A stretch of DNA of 41,591 nucleotides, taken from NCBI GenBank assembly GCA_030426845.1, contig JAUHXR010000043.1, positions 1 through 41,591 on the forward strand, read 5' to 3'. Source of the stretch: Polyangia bacterium (GTDB taxonomy: Bacteria > Myxococcota_A > Polyangia > Polyangiales > Sandaracinaceae). How positions within the stretch are numbered: the first letter of the stretch is position 1; every line of letters starts with the position of its first letter. Both the position numbers and the translations under genes were made by a program. Shown here piece by piece: positions 34,896-41,591 of this stretch. The notes below the pieces were generated by a model, which worked only from the letters and a program-made list of their open reading frames with translations, did not search any database and was not told the DNA's origin.

Positions 34896-34901
34896 CGTGG
34901 C

Positions 34902-37223
34902 TCAGTGGTCGACCGCGGCCGCGGTCTGGGTGGTGCGGTGGAGGCGGCCGCAGACCTCGCGCGTGACGTTGAAGAGGAGCTTCATGGTCAGCTCGGGGTC
35001 CTCGATGCTCATCCGGGCGAACGCCTCCTGGGTGAGCACCAGCGCGTGGCCGTCGGTCTGGGCGGTCACGGTGACGGAGTGCGGGACGCCCTCGAAGAAG
35101 CCGCGCTCGCCGACCACGACGCCGGGCTTCACCGTCGTCAGCCGCAGCGGCCGGCCCTCGCAGGCGTTCCAGGTGGTGACCGAGAGGCAGCCCTCGAGCG
35201 GGATCCAGAGGGTCCGCGACAGCTCGCCCTGGACTACGATCTGCTCCCCCGCCTCGAACGTCGCCTCCTCGAGGTAGGTCAGGAGCGTCTCGCGCTCGCG
35301 CTCGCCGAGGTCGCGCGCGACGTGCATCTCTTCGACCGTGACCCGCGGGGGCTCGGCCCGGAGCGCGCCGTGGTCGGCGAGCACGCGGTCCTCGGCCCAC
35401 TCGAGCGCGTGGTCGGTGTCGATGAAGAAGTGGTCCTCGCCGAGGCTCTCCACGTCGCCCATGTCGCCGAGGAAGCCCCAGAGCGGGTGGCCCGAGGCGA
35501 CGTGGCTCACCGCGATGTCCTTACCGCGCTCGCGCAGCCGGCCGGGCAGCTCGGCGAGGGTGCGCGCGCCGGTGCCGTCGATGACCGTCACGTGGTGCGC
35601 GTCGAGGATGAAGTAGTCGACCGTCGCGCTCAGCCGCTCGACCGTGTCGACGAGGGTCTGGGTCGAGCCGAAGAAGAGCGCGCCGTCGAGCTCGAGCACC
35701 GCGACCCGATCGCCGTGCGCCTGGAGCACCGCCACCTCGTCGGGCTCGCGCTCGCGGAACGAGCGCCGCTCGTGCCCGCTCTGCACGCGGCGCACGATCC
35801 GACGGCCCATCCGCCCGACGAACAGGAGCGCCGCGATCACGAGGCCGATCGCGACCGCCACCATCAGGTCGACCGCGACGGTCAGCACGGTCACCAGCGC
35901 GATCACCGCGAGGTTCGTCCACAGCTCGCGGCGCGAGCGAGCGCGGCGCGCGAGGGTGATCGCGAGCCGGCGCGTCCAGCCGTCGAGCATCCCCACCGCG
36001 GTCACGATCAGGATCGCGGCGAGCACCGAGAGCGGCACGCCGCCCGCGAGCGGCGCGGCGACGAGGAGCACCACGAGGAGCACCAGGCTGTGGCTCATCC
36101 CCGCGCGGCGGGTCCGGCCGCCCGCCTTGACGTTGACCATCGTGGCCACCGTCGTGCCGGCGCCCGAGAGGCCGCCGAACAGCGCGGAGACCATGTTGCC
36201 GATGCCCTGGCCGATGAGCTCGCGGCGGCTGTCGTGCCGGGTGCCCGTCGCGACGTCCGCGACCACCGAGGTGAGGAGGGAGTCGATCGCGCCGAGCGCG
36301 CCGAGCGCGAGGGCCGGGCCGATGACCCGGGGGATCGCGGCCCAGACCGCCTCGTTCGTCCCGAGCGCGAAGAAGTGCATCGCGTAGTCGGGCGTCGGGA
36401 TCGCGCTCGGCACCGCGCCGACCACCGCGCCGCCGTCGTAGCCCGCCGCGCCGAGGGCGTAGTACGCGGCCGTGCCCGCCCCGAGGCCGACGAGCGGCGA
36501 GGGGATCCGGCGTGACAGGCGGCTGGTGATCAAGATGGCGACCGCGGTGATCGCGCCGACCGCGAGGGTCGGGGGCGAGAGCGCGCCGAGGTCGTGGACG
36601 AGCGAGGCGCCGCGCGGCAGGCCGAGCAGGAGCGGGAGCTGGCCGAGCAGGATGATCAGCGCGATGCCGTTCATGAACCCGGCGGTGACCGGATACGGCA
36701 CGTAGCGGACGAGGCGGCCGATCTTGAGCAGGCCCAGGCCCATCTGCACCGCGCCGCCGAGGAGCGCGGCGAGGAAGGTGAGGGTCAGGATCGTCGGGAT
36801 CTGCGCCTCGACCGGGCCGGGCAGCGGGGGGTCGGCGACGAAGGCCGCGAGGGTCGCGCCGAGGACCACGCTCATCGGGCCGGTCGGGCCGGTGACCTGG
36901 GCCGGGGTGCCGCCGAGGGCGGCCGCGAGGAAGCCGCCGACCACCGCCGCCGTCAGGCCGGCGAGCGCGCCGAGCGGCGCGTACTCGGGGCCGAGCGGGG
37001 AGAAGACCGCCACGCCGAAGGCGAGCGCCAGCGGCAGCGCGATCACCGCGGCCGTGAACCCACCCGCCAGGTCTCCGCGCCAGGACCCCGCCGCGGGCGG
37101 CGCGGAGCGATCGGACGCAGAGCGGTGGGTCTCGGCGGCGGGGGTCGCTGCGGGTGGCGGGCGCAGGCTGACGTCGCGGAGGGCGGCGGCGAGCCCGATG
37201 GACGGTCTCTCGCGGGTGCTCAC
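34902..37223 (-). CDS. SulP-family anion transporter with STAS and cyclic-nucleotide-binding-like domains
   Basis: A 773-aa inner-membrane protein. Residues ~45-480 carry many hydrophobic helices with SulP signatures such as GFTAAVIALPLALAFGVA, YVPYPVTAGFMNGIAL and GGLSGAGTTVATMVNVKAGG. A STAS domain follows (~500-590) with DGTG at the position of the phosphorylatable DxSG loop (VIDGTGARTLAEL). Residues ~650-740 resemble a cNMP-binding domain (VVVGERGFFEGVPHSVTVTA), but the phosphate-binding Arg of the PR(S/T)A motif is replaced. SulP proteins move sulfate, bicarbonate or other anions; the substrate is not evident. The GTG at 37223 starts the cytoplasmic N-terminus. It is divergent from the outer-membrane-like gene. 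Confidence 0.92.
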   Translation of the reverse strand: MSTRERPSIGLAAALRDVSLRPPPAATPAAETHRSASDRSAPPAAGSWRGDLAGGFTAAVIALPLALAFGVAVFSPLGPEYAPLGALAGLTAAVVGGFLAAALGGTPAQVTGPTGPMSVVLGATLAAFVADPPLPGPVEAQIPTILTLTFLAALLGGAVQMGLGLLKIGRLVRYVPYPVTAGFMNGIALIILLGQLPLLLGLPRGASLVHDLGALSPPTLAVGAITAVAILITSRLSRRIPSPLVGLGAGTAAYYALGAAGYDGGAVVGAVPSAIPTPDYAMHFFALGTNEAVWAAIPRVIGPALALGALGAIDSLLTSVVADVATGTRHDSRRELIGQGIGNMVSALFGGLSGAGTTVATMVNVKAGGRTRRAGMSHSLVLLVVLLVAAPLAGGVPLSVLAAILIVTAVGMLDGWTRRLAITLARRARSRRELWTNLAVIALVTVLTVAVDLMVAVAIGLVIAALLFVGRMGRRIVRRVQSGHERRSFREREPDEVAVLQAHGDRVAVLELDGALFFGSTQTLVDTVERLSATVDYFILDAHHVTVIDGTGARTLAELPGRLRERGKDIAVSHVASGHPLWGFLGDMGDVESLGEDHFFIDTDHALEWAEDRVLADHGALRAEPPRVTVEEMHVARDLGERERETLLTYLEEATFEAGEQIVVQGELSRTLWIPLEGCLSVTTWNACEGRPLRLTTVKPGVVVGERGFFEGVPHSVTVTAQTDGHALVLTQEAFARMSIEDPELTMKLLFNVTREVCGRLHRTTQTAAAVDH

Positions 37224-37301
37224 GGGGCAAGGCGAACGGACGGCGCGCGAGGAGCTTGAGCGAGCGTTGGAAATCTCACACCGGGCCGACGACGCAGGAG
37301 C

Positions 37302-38114
37302 ATGGGTTGGCGAGGGAGGGCGCTCGGGGTGATGGCCGCGTGGGTGGCCCTCGCCGCGGGCCCGGCGGAGGCCCAGCGCGGGGAGCTGCGGCTGCGGGCG
37401 ACGGCGGCGGGGGGCATCGTGGCGAGCCGCGACCAGTGGCGGGCGCTGGCCTTCGATCTGCCGGTGGCCGAGGCGGACGTCCGCGTGGGCTGGGCCCCCG
37501 AGGGGCCGCTCGCGCTCGAGGCGAGGCTCTCGGGCGGCGCGTTCTTCAGCGAGTCCCTCTCGGTGGGCGGGCTGATGGACCTGACCGTCGGCGGCGAGGT
37601 GAGCGGCGACCTCGGGATCGGGCGGGCCTACGTCGCGGCGTTCGTCGGCGCGGGGGTCACCGGCGACCTCGTGCGGCCGGTGCTCCGGGCTTCGCTCGGG
37701 CTCGATCTCCGGGCCGCCGACGACCTCGACCTCGGCCCCGTGCTCATGTACGGCCACCTCTTCCAGCTCGACGGGCCCGAGCAATCGGACGACGCGCAGT
37801 GGCTGGCGCTCGGGCTGTCGATCGCCGTGACCCCGGTCTCTTCGCCGCCCGCGCCCGATCCGCCTCCCGCGTCGCCCCCGCGGCCGGCCGCGCGGCCCCG
37901 CCCTCGGGCCGCGCTCCTCCCGCCGATGCCGCCCTCCGACGACGCGGCGAGAGGTCGGCAACATCGCCGTCCCCGTGCGCGTCGACGGGCGCTGATCACC
38001 CAGCACGGAGCTCCTCAGGCGCTACACCGCTCGGTGAAGCGGATACTACTTCCGAGACCTCATCCGGGTCCTGCCCTTCTGGCCCCGCGACCGCTTCCTC
38101 GAGCTCTGCCCTAG
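37302..38114 (+). CDS. Outer-membrane-like protein, 3' end replaced by mobile-element debris
   Basis: A 270-aa reading frame. A signal peptide (RALGVMAAWVALAAGPAEA) precedes a beta-rich region (~26-185) with alternating pattern and Gly-rich turns, for example LRLRATAAGGIVASRDQWRA and VGGEVSGDLGIGRAYVAAFV, typical of a small beta-barrel. A Pro/Ala-rich linker follows (~186-210). From ~37947 the sequence enters a 100-bp direct repeat belonging to an IS66-like remnant, so the last ~55 residues are unlikely to be native. Barrel-plus-linker proteins often end in an OmpA-type peptidoglycan-binding domain; that domain may have been lost. GCAGGAGC precedes the ATG at 37302. Confidence 0.65.
   Translation: MGWRGRALGVMAAWVALAAGPAEAQRGELRLRATAAGGIVASRDQWRALAFDLPVAEADVRVGWAPEGPLALEARLSGGAFFSESLSVGGLMDLTVGGEVSGDLGIGRAYVAAFVGAGVTGDLVRPVLRASLGLDLRAADDLDLGPVLMYGHLFQLDGPEQSDDAQWLALGLSIAVTPVSSPPAPDPPPASPPRPAARPRPRAALLPPMPPSDDAARGRQHRRPRARRRALITQHGAPQALHRSVKRILLPRPHPGPALLAPRPLPRALP
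37947..38046. repeat. 100-bp direct repeat, copy 1
   Basis: The segment from GCGAGAGGTCGG to AAGCGGATAC matches 38160-38259 with about three mismatches at the same 100-bp length. It includes the end of the IS66-like fragment and, on the other strand, the end of the OrfA-like frame. It interrupts the 3' part of the outer-membrane-like gene. Confidence 0.9.
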
Positions 38115-38208
38115 GGACTGGGCCGCGACCCGCGCCACGATCGATCACGACGAGCTCGCGCGAGAGGTCGGCAACATCGCCGTCCCCGTGCGCGTCGACG
38201 GGCGCTGA
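38042..38208 (+). pseudogene. IS66-type transposase C-terminal fragment
   Basis: A frame without a start encodes YFRDLIRVLPFWPRDRFLEL, then CPRDWAATRATIDHDELARE and VGNIAVPV before a TGA at 38206-38208. This resembles the C-terminal domain of IS66-family transposases (AYLRDVL...RL...LLPxxW pattern), as recalled from family knowledge. Everything upstream is missing, and it directly abuts repeat copy 1. It is a dead remnant. Confidence 0.55.
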
Positions 38209-38259
38209 TCACCCAGCACGGAGCTCCTCAGGCGCTACACCGCGCAGTGAAGCGGATAC
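38160..38259. repeat. 100-bp direct repeat, copy 2
   Basis: Second copy of the segment at 37947-38046, offset by 213 bp. It carries the last codons of the IS66-like fragment on the plus strand and the last ~17 codons of the OrfA-like frame on the minus strand. Confidence 0.9.
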
Positions 38260-38505
38260 GCCGAGCGCGTCCTCACCCAACCCGGCCGCCTCCATCACCA
38301 GGCGGACCTTCTCTTCGGGGGACCGACGGCGACCCGCGCCGCGTTCCTTCCTGTTCGTCATCGGCTCGAGCTTCGCTCGCGCCAGCCACCGCGACAACGT
38401 CGCCTGAGCGACCCCGACCTCCTTCGACAGCGAGGTCGCCGACCTGGCGCTCGGGCCGGTCATCTTCTCGATCATCTTCTGCTTGAACTTCGCCGAGTAC
38501 GGCAT
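38209..38505 (-). pseudogene. Truncated OrfA-type transposase (helix-turn-helix protein)
   Basis: A 98-codon frame beginning MPYSAKFKQKMIEKMTGPSA. It has a helix-turn-helix (SATSLSKEVGVAQATLSRWL) and the phrase RRSPEEKVRLVMEAAGLGED typical of OrfA/TnpA proteins of IS elements. Intact relatives are ~150-180 residues with a C-terminal coiled coil; here the frame stops inside the 100-bp repeat, so the C-terminal part is lost. No OrfB is adjacent. The ATG at 38505 was chosen because it begins the conserved N-terminus. Confidence 0.65.
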
Positions 38506-38573
38506 GGGCTCTCGCCCCTTCGCGCCCCCTGGATCGTCCGTCAGGTCACGCGGCAACTACCCTGGCACAGGGG

Positions 38574-38660
38574 GGTCACCGCATCACGAACGCAGCCACG
38601 GAGGGCATCAACAGCGTCGTCCAGACCATCAAGCGGACTGCACGCGGCTTCCGCCAATCG
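38574..38660 (+). pseudogene. ISL3-family transposase C-terminal fragment
   Basis: A short frame reads GHRITNAATEGINSVVQTIK followed by RTARGFRQ. HRITNxxxEGxNxxxQxxKxxxxGFR is the hallmark C-terminal block of ISL3-family DDE transposases, including the conserved catalytic-region Glu. The rest of the gene is absent on both sides. It lies between the OrfA remnant and the lower-GC island. Confidence 0.7.
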
Positions 38661-38681
38661 CGCACGATGGACGCCCCGGGG

Positions 38682-39152
38682 CTACCGCGCTGGCGCACAG
38701 GTACGATCAAAACTAAGAAAGCTCGGGAGGTCGACAAAGCAGTTCATACCAGCCGGACAGTCGAGATCGCGCTCGCATGGCATATGGCAGTATCCACCCC
38801 GTCGATCCGCACTCTGCGCGCATTCTACCCTAACCCCAGTCAGCTCCGGGCAATCATCAACCGATTCACAAACGACACTACAAATACACGGTTCAGCGGT
38901 TCCGCCGGCACTTCGTGCTGCTGAAAATCCAGCCCAAAGACCGTCACAGAAACCGCTTTCCCCCAACCGTTCAGGATCGCAGACTGGCCAACTCTGGCCG
39001 GCGACTCCCGAGTCTTGAATCAGTACGGAACCATCAGGCCGACCAAGGTGGTGTCCACTATCGTCCTCGCGAACATGGCTGGCGTAGCAGGAGGCCACCA
39101 AGAGCGGCATTCCCATCCCAACAACTAGCCTAGGCGCCAAGCTAGCGGCCAT
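38682..39152 (-). CDS. Cys-rich lipoprotein
   Basis: A 156-aa protein. The hydrophobic signal LVVGMGMPLLVASC ends in a lipobox (Val-Ala-Ser-Cys). The mature part has about 14 Cys arranged as CxCxxxC...DDCP...C...YCxMPCERDLDCPAGMNC, similar to the DxDCPxGxxC disulfide repeats common in myxobacterial surface lipoproteins. It is the last gene of the minus-strand operon and overlaps the previous gene by 11 bp. The start at 39152 is uncertain; the open frame extends to 39197. GC content is lower than in the main window. Confidence 0.7.
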   Translation of the reverse strand: MAASLAPRLVVGMGMPLLVASCYASHVREDDSGHHLGRPDGSVLIQDSGVAGQSWPVCDPERLGESGFCDGLWAGFSAARSAGGTAEPCICSVVCESVDDCPELTGVRVECAQSADRRGGYCHMPCERDLDCPAGMNCFVDLPSFLSFDRTCAPAR

Positions 39153-39489
39153 CACACCCGGAACAGACCGCCTCAACCTCAACTCGCTCAGACGCAAGCT
39201 GATCGCCAGAGAGACCCCTAATCACATCTGTACAGCTCGTGACATCGTGGTCATTCAGACCGCAGACCGAGTCCTCTGCCGACAAGGCTGCACACATACC
39301 CCGAACAGCACCAAGACACTCATTTAGGTCTCGGAGCCCCCGAAAGGCATCATCGCGGCAAGCAACTTCCCGAGTCATCAAACAGAACTCCGACTCCGAA
39401 AGCACCGCACCAGAACACCCACTCATGACGACCACACAGATAAGGCCGGAGAGCGCGCCCTGGCGAACCCACCTCGAATCGCTCTCCAT
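39142..39489 (-). CDS. Small lipoprotein with conserved Cys residues
   Basis: A 115-aa protein. The signal GALSGLICVVVMSGC ends with a good lipobox (Met-Ser-Gly-Cys). The mature part holds about 8 further Cys (EFCLMTREVACRD, LNECLG, RGMCAAL, DSVCGLN, TSCTD and CSGCDGR), suggesting disulfides. No family recognised. It starts 3 bp after the preceding gene's stop and overlaps the next gene, so it sits in the middle of a five-gene operon. Confidence 0.7.
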   Translation of the reverse strand: MESDSRWVRQGALSGLICVVVMSGCSGAVLSESEFCLMTREVACRDDAFRGLRDLNECLGAVRGMCAALSAEDSVCGLNDHDVTSCTDVIRGLSGDQLASERVEVEAVCSGCDGR

Positions 39490-39492
39490 GGG

Positions 39493-40137
39493 CTACTCCG
39501 AAGCCAAAACAGCGGCGCACTCCGATACGCCGGCACACATTGTGTACCCCGTAAGCCTGGAGTCTCCGTTGGTTGCTAGGGTCATGACCAGAACGCCGTA
39601 TCCGCGCTCCATATCAATCTGACTGAGCCTTCCCGGAGCTGATGGCGTGATGTCAGACTCGGAGATCTCAATACTAAAGTCGCCTTGGTAGGCGTCCCCC
39701 AGCCCCGGTGACGAAACAAATTCCGTGTAACTCGCAAACTGCGCAGAGCACTCCCAAGCCAATCCATAGGCCGAGGCGACGCAGAGCTGCGCGATGATCG
39801 AGGATTCCGTGGCATCATCAAATCCATGCACGACGAGGGAGTCCATAGACCGATGATCCATCCGTGAGTCTTCAATGAGAGGACAGTACAGCAGACGATT
39901 CTCTGGGAAGGCCCCTCCACTCCCATTCTCGATTCGACCATCGAGATGAAATTCGGGATCACTGCTCCCAGCAACTTCCCAACCAAAGACCCGGTAGTCC
40001 TCCGCGTAGCTGGTTTCATGGAAGCACATCTGGGCATGATGCCGGCGAAACTCTTGCGCGTGTCCTTGGGCAGCCCCCCCAAGGCAAACCCCAACCATGA
40101 TCCCAACTAGGATCCCGAGACTTTCCGTCGGACGCAT
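39493..40137 (-). CDS. Secreted protein, paralogue of the first gene of the operon
   Basis: A 214-aa protein with a signal peptide (ILVGIMVGVCLGGAAQGHAQ). The mature part has MCFHETSYAEDYRVFGWEVA, GSGGAFPENRLLYCPLIED, IIAQLCVAS and the C-terminal RLTGYTMCAGVSEC. The same layout (C..ET...EDY, SGGxxxxRRxxxCPI, ASxC, SxTRIVGYEVSRCSDEC) appears in the product of 40704-41405, so they are paralogues. Four to six Cys probably pair. Function is unknown. AGGTGAG lies close to ATG 40137; a GTG at 40143 is an alternative start overlapping the previous stop. Confidence 0.72.
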   Translation of the reverse strand: MRPTESLGILVGIMVGVCLGGAAQGHAQEFRRHHAQMCFHETSYAEDYRVFGWEVAGSSDPEFHLDGRIENGSGGAFPENRLLYCPLIEDSRMDHRSMDSLVVHGFDDATESSIIAQLCVASAYGLAWECSAQFASYTEFVSSPGLGDAYQGDFSIEISESDITPSAPGRLSQIDMERGYGVLVMTLATNGDSRLTGYTMCAGVSECAAVLASE

Positions 40138-40139
40138 AC

Positions 40140-40697
40140 TCACCTATCACAATCGAAAAACAGCTGGGACTGATACTCATCTCGTCCATCAGCGGGAGGT
40201 GGAATTGCCATAAACCGCCGACAACTCAGAGCATATGGATACACAAGAATATGCCTATATCGGGCAAAGGCCGTTTCATATGAATCCCACGTCATCGTGA
40301 CGCGGCAAGTGCGTGTGCCACACTCAACAAGGTCCACCGTGGCACCACGATTGACCACAGCCTGAGAGACCGAGCTACTGAGGGAACGTTCGGCCGGTGC
40401 AGCCCACCCGTCGTCCCTAGCTTCACGCTCGAAACTCGAGTTCCTCCGAGCAACCTCGGCCCGCGCGTACTCCGCTTCGCGACCCCTTCCGACCGGTTCT
40501 ACAGCAGCGGCCTGTGCTCGGGGAACCTCGGCGACATCGGCCCCATCAGGACTACGGGAGACTTGCGCCGCGGCAGGGGGCACTGCATTCGCGTTCGAAT
40601 CAGAGGGACTACCCCCGCCTTCCACCCTCAGAAGAAGCGGCAGCACTACCGCACCCAAAGCAAGGCCCACAACCCCCATCACATGTCTAGGTCGCAT
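40140..40697 (-). CDS. Membrane-anchored protein with a periplasmic Cys-containing C-terminal domain
   Basis: A 185-aa protein. VMGVVGLALGAVVLPLLL is an N-terminal membrane anchor. A disordered Ala/Pro/Ser linker follows (~28-85), then a small domain with FEREARDDGWAAPAERSL and VDLVECGTRTCRVTMTWDS. This FxxExRDxxWAxxxE...V.C.t..C.V layout is, to my recollection, a recurring C-terminal module in myxobacterial hypothetical proteins. Two further Cys (LSCRRF, FFDCDR) lie near the end. It starts 6 bp after the upstream gene and ends 2 bp before the next ATG. Confidence 0.72.
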   Translation of the reverse strand: MRPRHVMGVVGLALGAVVLPLLLRVEGGGSPSDSNANAVPPAAAQVSRSPDGADVAEVPRAQAAAVEPVGRGREAEYARAEVARRNSSFEREARDDGWAAPAERSLSSSVSQAVVNRGATVDLVECGTRTCRVTMTWDSYETAFARYRHILVYPYALSCRRFMAIPPPADGRDEYQSQLFFDCDR

Positions 40698-40703
40698 TGC
40701 GAG

Positions 40704-41405
40704 TCATTCGCCCGAGAACCACCACCAGTCTTCTGATTCGGGATACTCATCACACTCATCAGAGCACCTAGACACCTCGTATCCGACAATTCGGGTATCA
40801 CTGTGCGCGGCCAATGACACACCAACGAACGAGTGCCATTCTTCGTGTCCAGTGGTGTAGGAAACCGGAACGTTGAGGAGATATCTCCCACCTCGAAACT
40901 GAGCTTTGCAACCAAGATCGCTCATCAGCGGTCCCGTAGATCCGAAGAACGAGCTCCCTGTCCACACTGGAACATCACACAATGTGAGGAACGTTGAGGG
41001 TGACTGCTCGCAATGAGACGCCACCAGCACAGCTTCTTTCTCGGGCTCCGGAAAGTCGACAAAGTCGAGGGCGGTGAGGAGCACCTGGGTATATGGCGCC
41101 TCTTCCGCCCTGGAAAGAAGATCGTCGCCGACGATCGGACAGAAGACATCGCGTCGGCGCGCACCCAAACCGCCCGAGGAGTTGTTCAGAGCGAGAGACT
41201 GCATGTCGTAGTCTTCCCAACTGTCAGTCTCCACCCAGCATGCACTTACGTGCATCCGACGAAAGATGTCGTTGACTAGTGGCTGAGGCCTCGCCGTCTC
41301 GTCTGTACACAAGGCCGGCTGGGCGAGTGCTACCGGGACAGCGAGAACGATGAGAGCGAAAGTGAGGATGGCACCTCGCGTGGTGGCGTATCGGCTCTCT
41401 ACCAC
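40704..41405 (-). CDS. Secreted protein, first gene of the low-GC operon
   Basis: A 233-aa protein with a signal peptide (AILTFALIVLAVPVALA, cleavage near ALA-Q). The mature part contains VSACWVETDSWEDYDM, NSSGGLGARRRDVFCPIVGD, VLVASHCEQ and a C-terminal RIVGYEVSRCSDEC, with an acidic, Trp-rich tail. It is paralogous to the product of 39493-40137. About eight Cys suggest disulfide bonding outside the cytoplasm. The GTG at 41405 has AAGG 8 nt upstream. No family recognised. It leads a five-gene operon with gaps of 6, 2, 3 and -11 bp. Confidence 0.72.
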   Translation of the reverse strand: MVESRYATTRGAILTFALIVLAVPVALAQPALCTDETARPQPLVNDIFRRMHVSACWVETDSWEDYDMQSLALNNSSGGLGARRRDVFCPIVGDDLLSRAEEAPYTQVLLTALDFVDFPEPEKEAVLVASHCEQSPSTFLTLCDVPVWTGSSFFGSTGPLMSDLGCKAQFRGGRYLLNVPVSYTTGHEEWHSFVGVSLAAHSDTRIVGYEVSRCSDECDEYPESEDWWWFSGE

Positions 41406-41456
41406 AGCTCATACCTTGTGAAGTGTAGACCGTGATGAATCAACGTAACTGGCTCT

Positions 41457-41469
41457 ACGATCGGATCGT
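41457..41469. promoter_or_regulatory. Palindrome upstream of the low-GC operon
   Basis: ACGATCGGATCGT is a 13-bp near-perfect palindrome about 52 bp upstream of the GTG at 41405, a suitable place for an operator. No convincing -35/-10 pair was fixed; TACACT on the minus strand (near 41424-41429) is a possible -10. Confidence 0.35.
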
Positions 41470-41492
41470 CGTTGACCCACTCTAGACCCCAA

Positions 41493-41518
41493 TCTCGCGC
41501 CTGAGGCGGCGAGATTCT
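41493..41518. terminator. Hairpin upstream of the low-GC operon
   Basis: AATCTCGC-GCC-TGA-GGCGGCGAGATT forms an 11-bp stem with one bulge. It could terminate a gene entering from beyond the right edge or be a regulatory structure. There is no U-tract on either strand. Confidence 0.35.
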
Positions 41519-41529
41519 TGGAATTCACC

Positions 41530-41591
41530 TGAAAAGCCCGGCGTTCGTGGGGTTGCGACACCTAACACGGACCGACCCGGGAGCTTTTCAG
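41530..41591. repeat. Inverted repeat at the right window edge
   Basis: CTGAAAAGC-CCGG (41530-41542) and CCGGGA-GCTTTTCAG (41577-41591) are inverted copies with 9 exact outer bases and a ~35-bp centre. It may be an element terminus, a recombination site or a long hairpin. The right side is cut by the window. Confidence 0.5.

Noticed and set aside
34752-36515. A 587-codon plus-strand frame through the SulP gene
   Set aside because: It is Arg/Ala/Asp/His-rich without motifs. The minus strand encodes conserved SulP, STAS and cNMP-like domains.
38667-38924. An 85-codon plus-strand frame following the ISL3 fragment
   Set aside because: It runs antisense to the Cys-rich lipoprotein gene, and after the ISL3 block its sequence no longer resembles a transposase.

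Overview
The window is very GC-rich (about three quarters G+C by eye, with strong third-position bias) over its first ~38 kb. Several things point to a myxobacterium, most likely of the Polyangia/Sandaracinaceae type: giant tetratricopeptide proteins with acidic Pro/Ala-rich linkers, a membrane-anchored Pkn-type Ser/Thr kinase, NtrC-type control, a SulP-STAS-cyclic-nucleotide fusion, and many small lipoproteins. No rRNA, tRNA, CRISPR array or complete insertion sequence was seen.

Layout. 1-3019 (minus): a sugar-nucleotide epimerase, a TPR-like protein and an unknown protein cut by the window edge, closely spaced as one operon. 3180-6938 (plus): pspA and a large protein with a degenerate cyclase/ATPase region. 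6959-8279 (minus): a METTL9/DREV-like methyltransferase overlapping a DUF99 gene. 8339-9724 (plus): a sigma-54-dependent response regulator. 9939-10472 (plus): a secreted NTR-like protein. 10543-12006 (minus): a ScfR/RamB-type regulator divergent from sodB (12174-12749). 12913-14454: a lone hutH. 14579-28544 (plus): a tightly coupled five-gene operon with two giant TPR proteins (1616 and 2373 aa), a degenerate calcineurin-like phosphoesterase, nadD and a DUF2520 Rossmann protein. 28523-32487 (minus): a Ser/Thr kinase behind a ClpA-like AAA+ unfoldase. 32656-34588 (plus): a PHP-domain lipoprotein and a small secreted protein. 34902-37223 (minus): the SulP transporter. 37302 (plus): an outer-membrane-like protein whose 3' end runs into mobile-element debris.

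37947-38660 is a graveyard of transposase fragments (IS66-like C-terminus, an OrfA-like HTH gene, an ISL3 C-terminus) with a 100-bp direct repeat. Beyond it, 38682-41405 (minus) is visibly lower in GC and has a five-gene operon of small secreted or lipid-anchored Cys-containing proteins, two of them paralogues. This looks like an accessory island.

The most interesting theme is a set of apparent pseudoenzymes. The two giant TPR proteins share a C-terminal ~240-residue domain resembling an M48-type peptidase without HExxH. Their operon partner resembles a YfcE-like phosphoesterase that has lost its metal ligands. The 1021-aa protein near pspA carries cyclase-like and P-loop regions without catalytic residues. 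Together with threonine-motif arrays in disordered linkers and a nearby Ser/Thr kinase, this suggests large scaffolding assemblies. That is inference; no described system was recognised.
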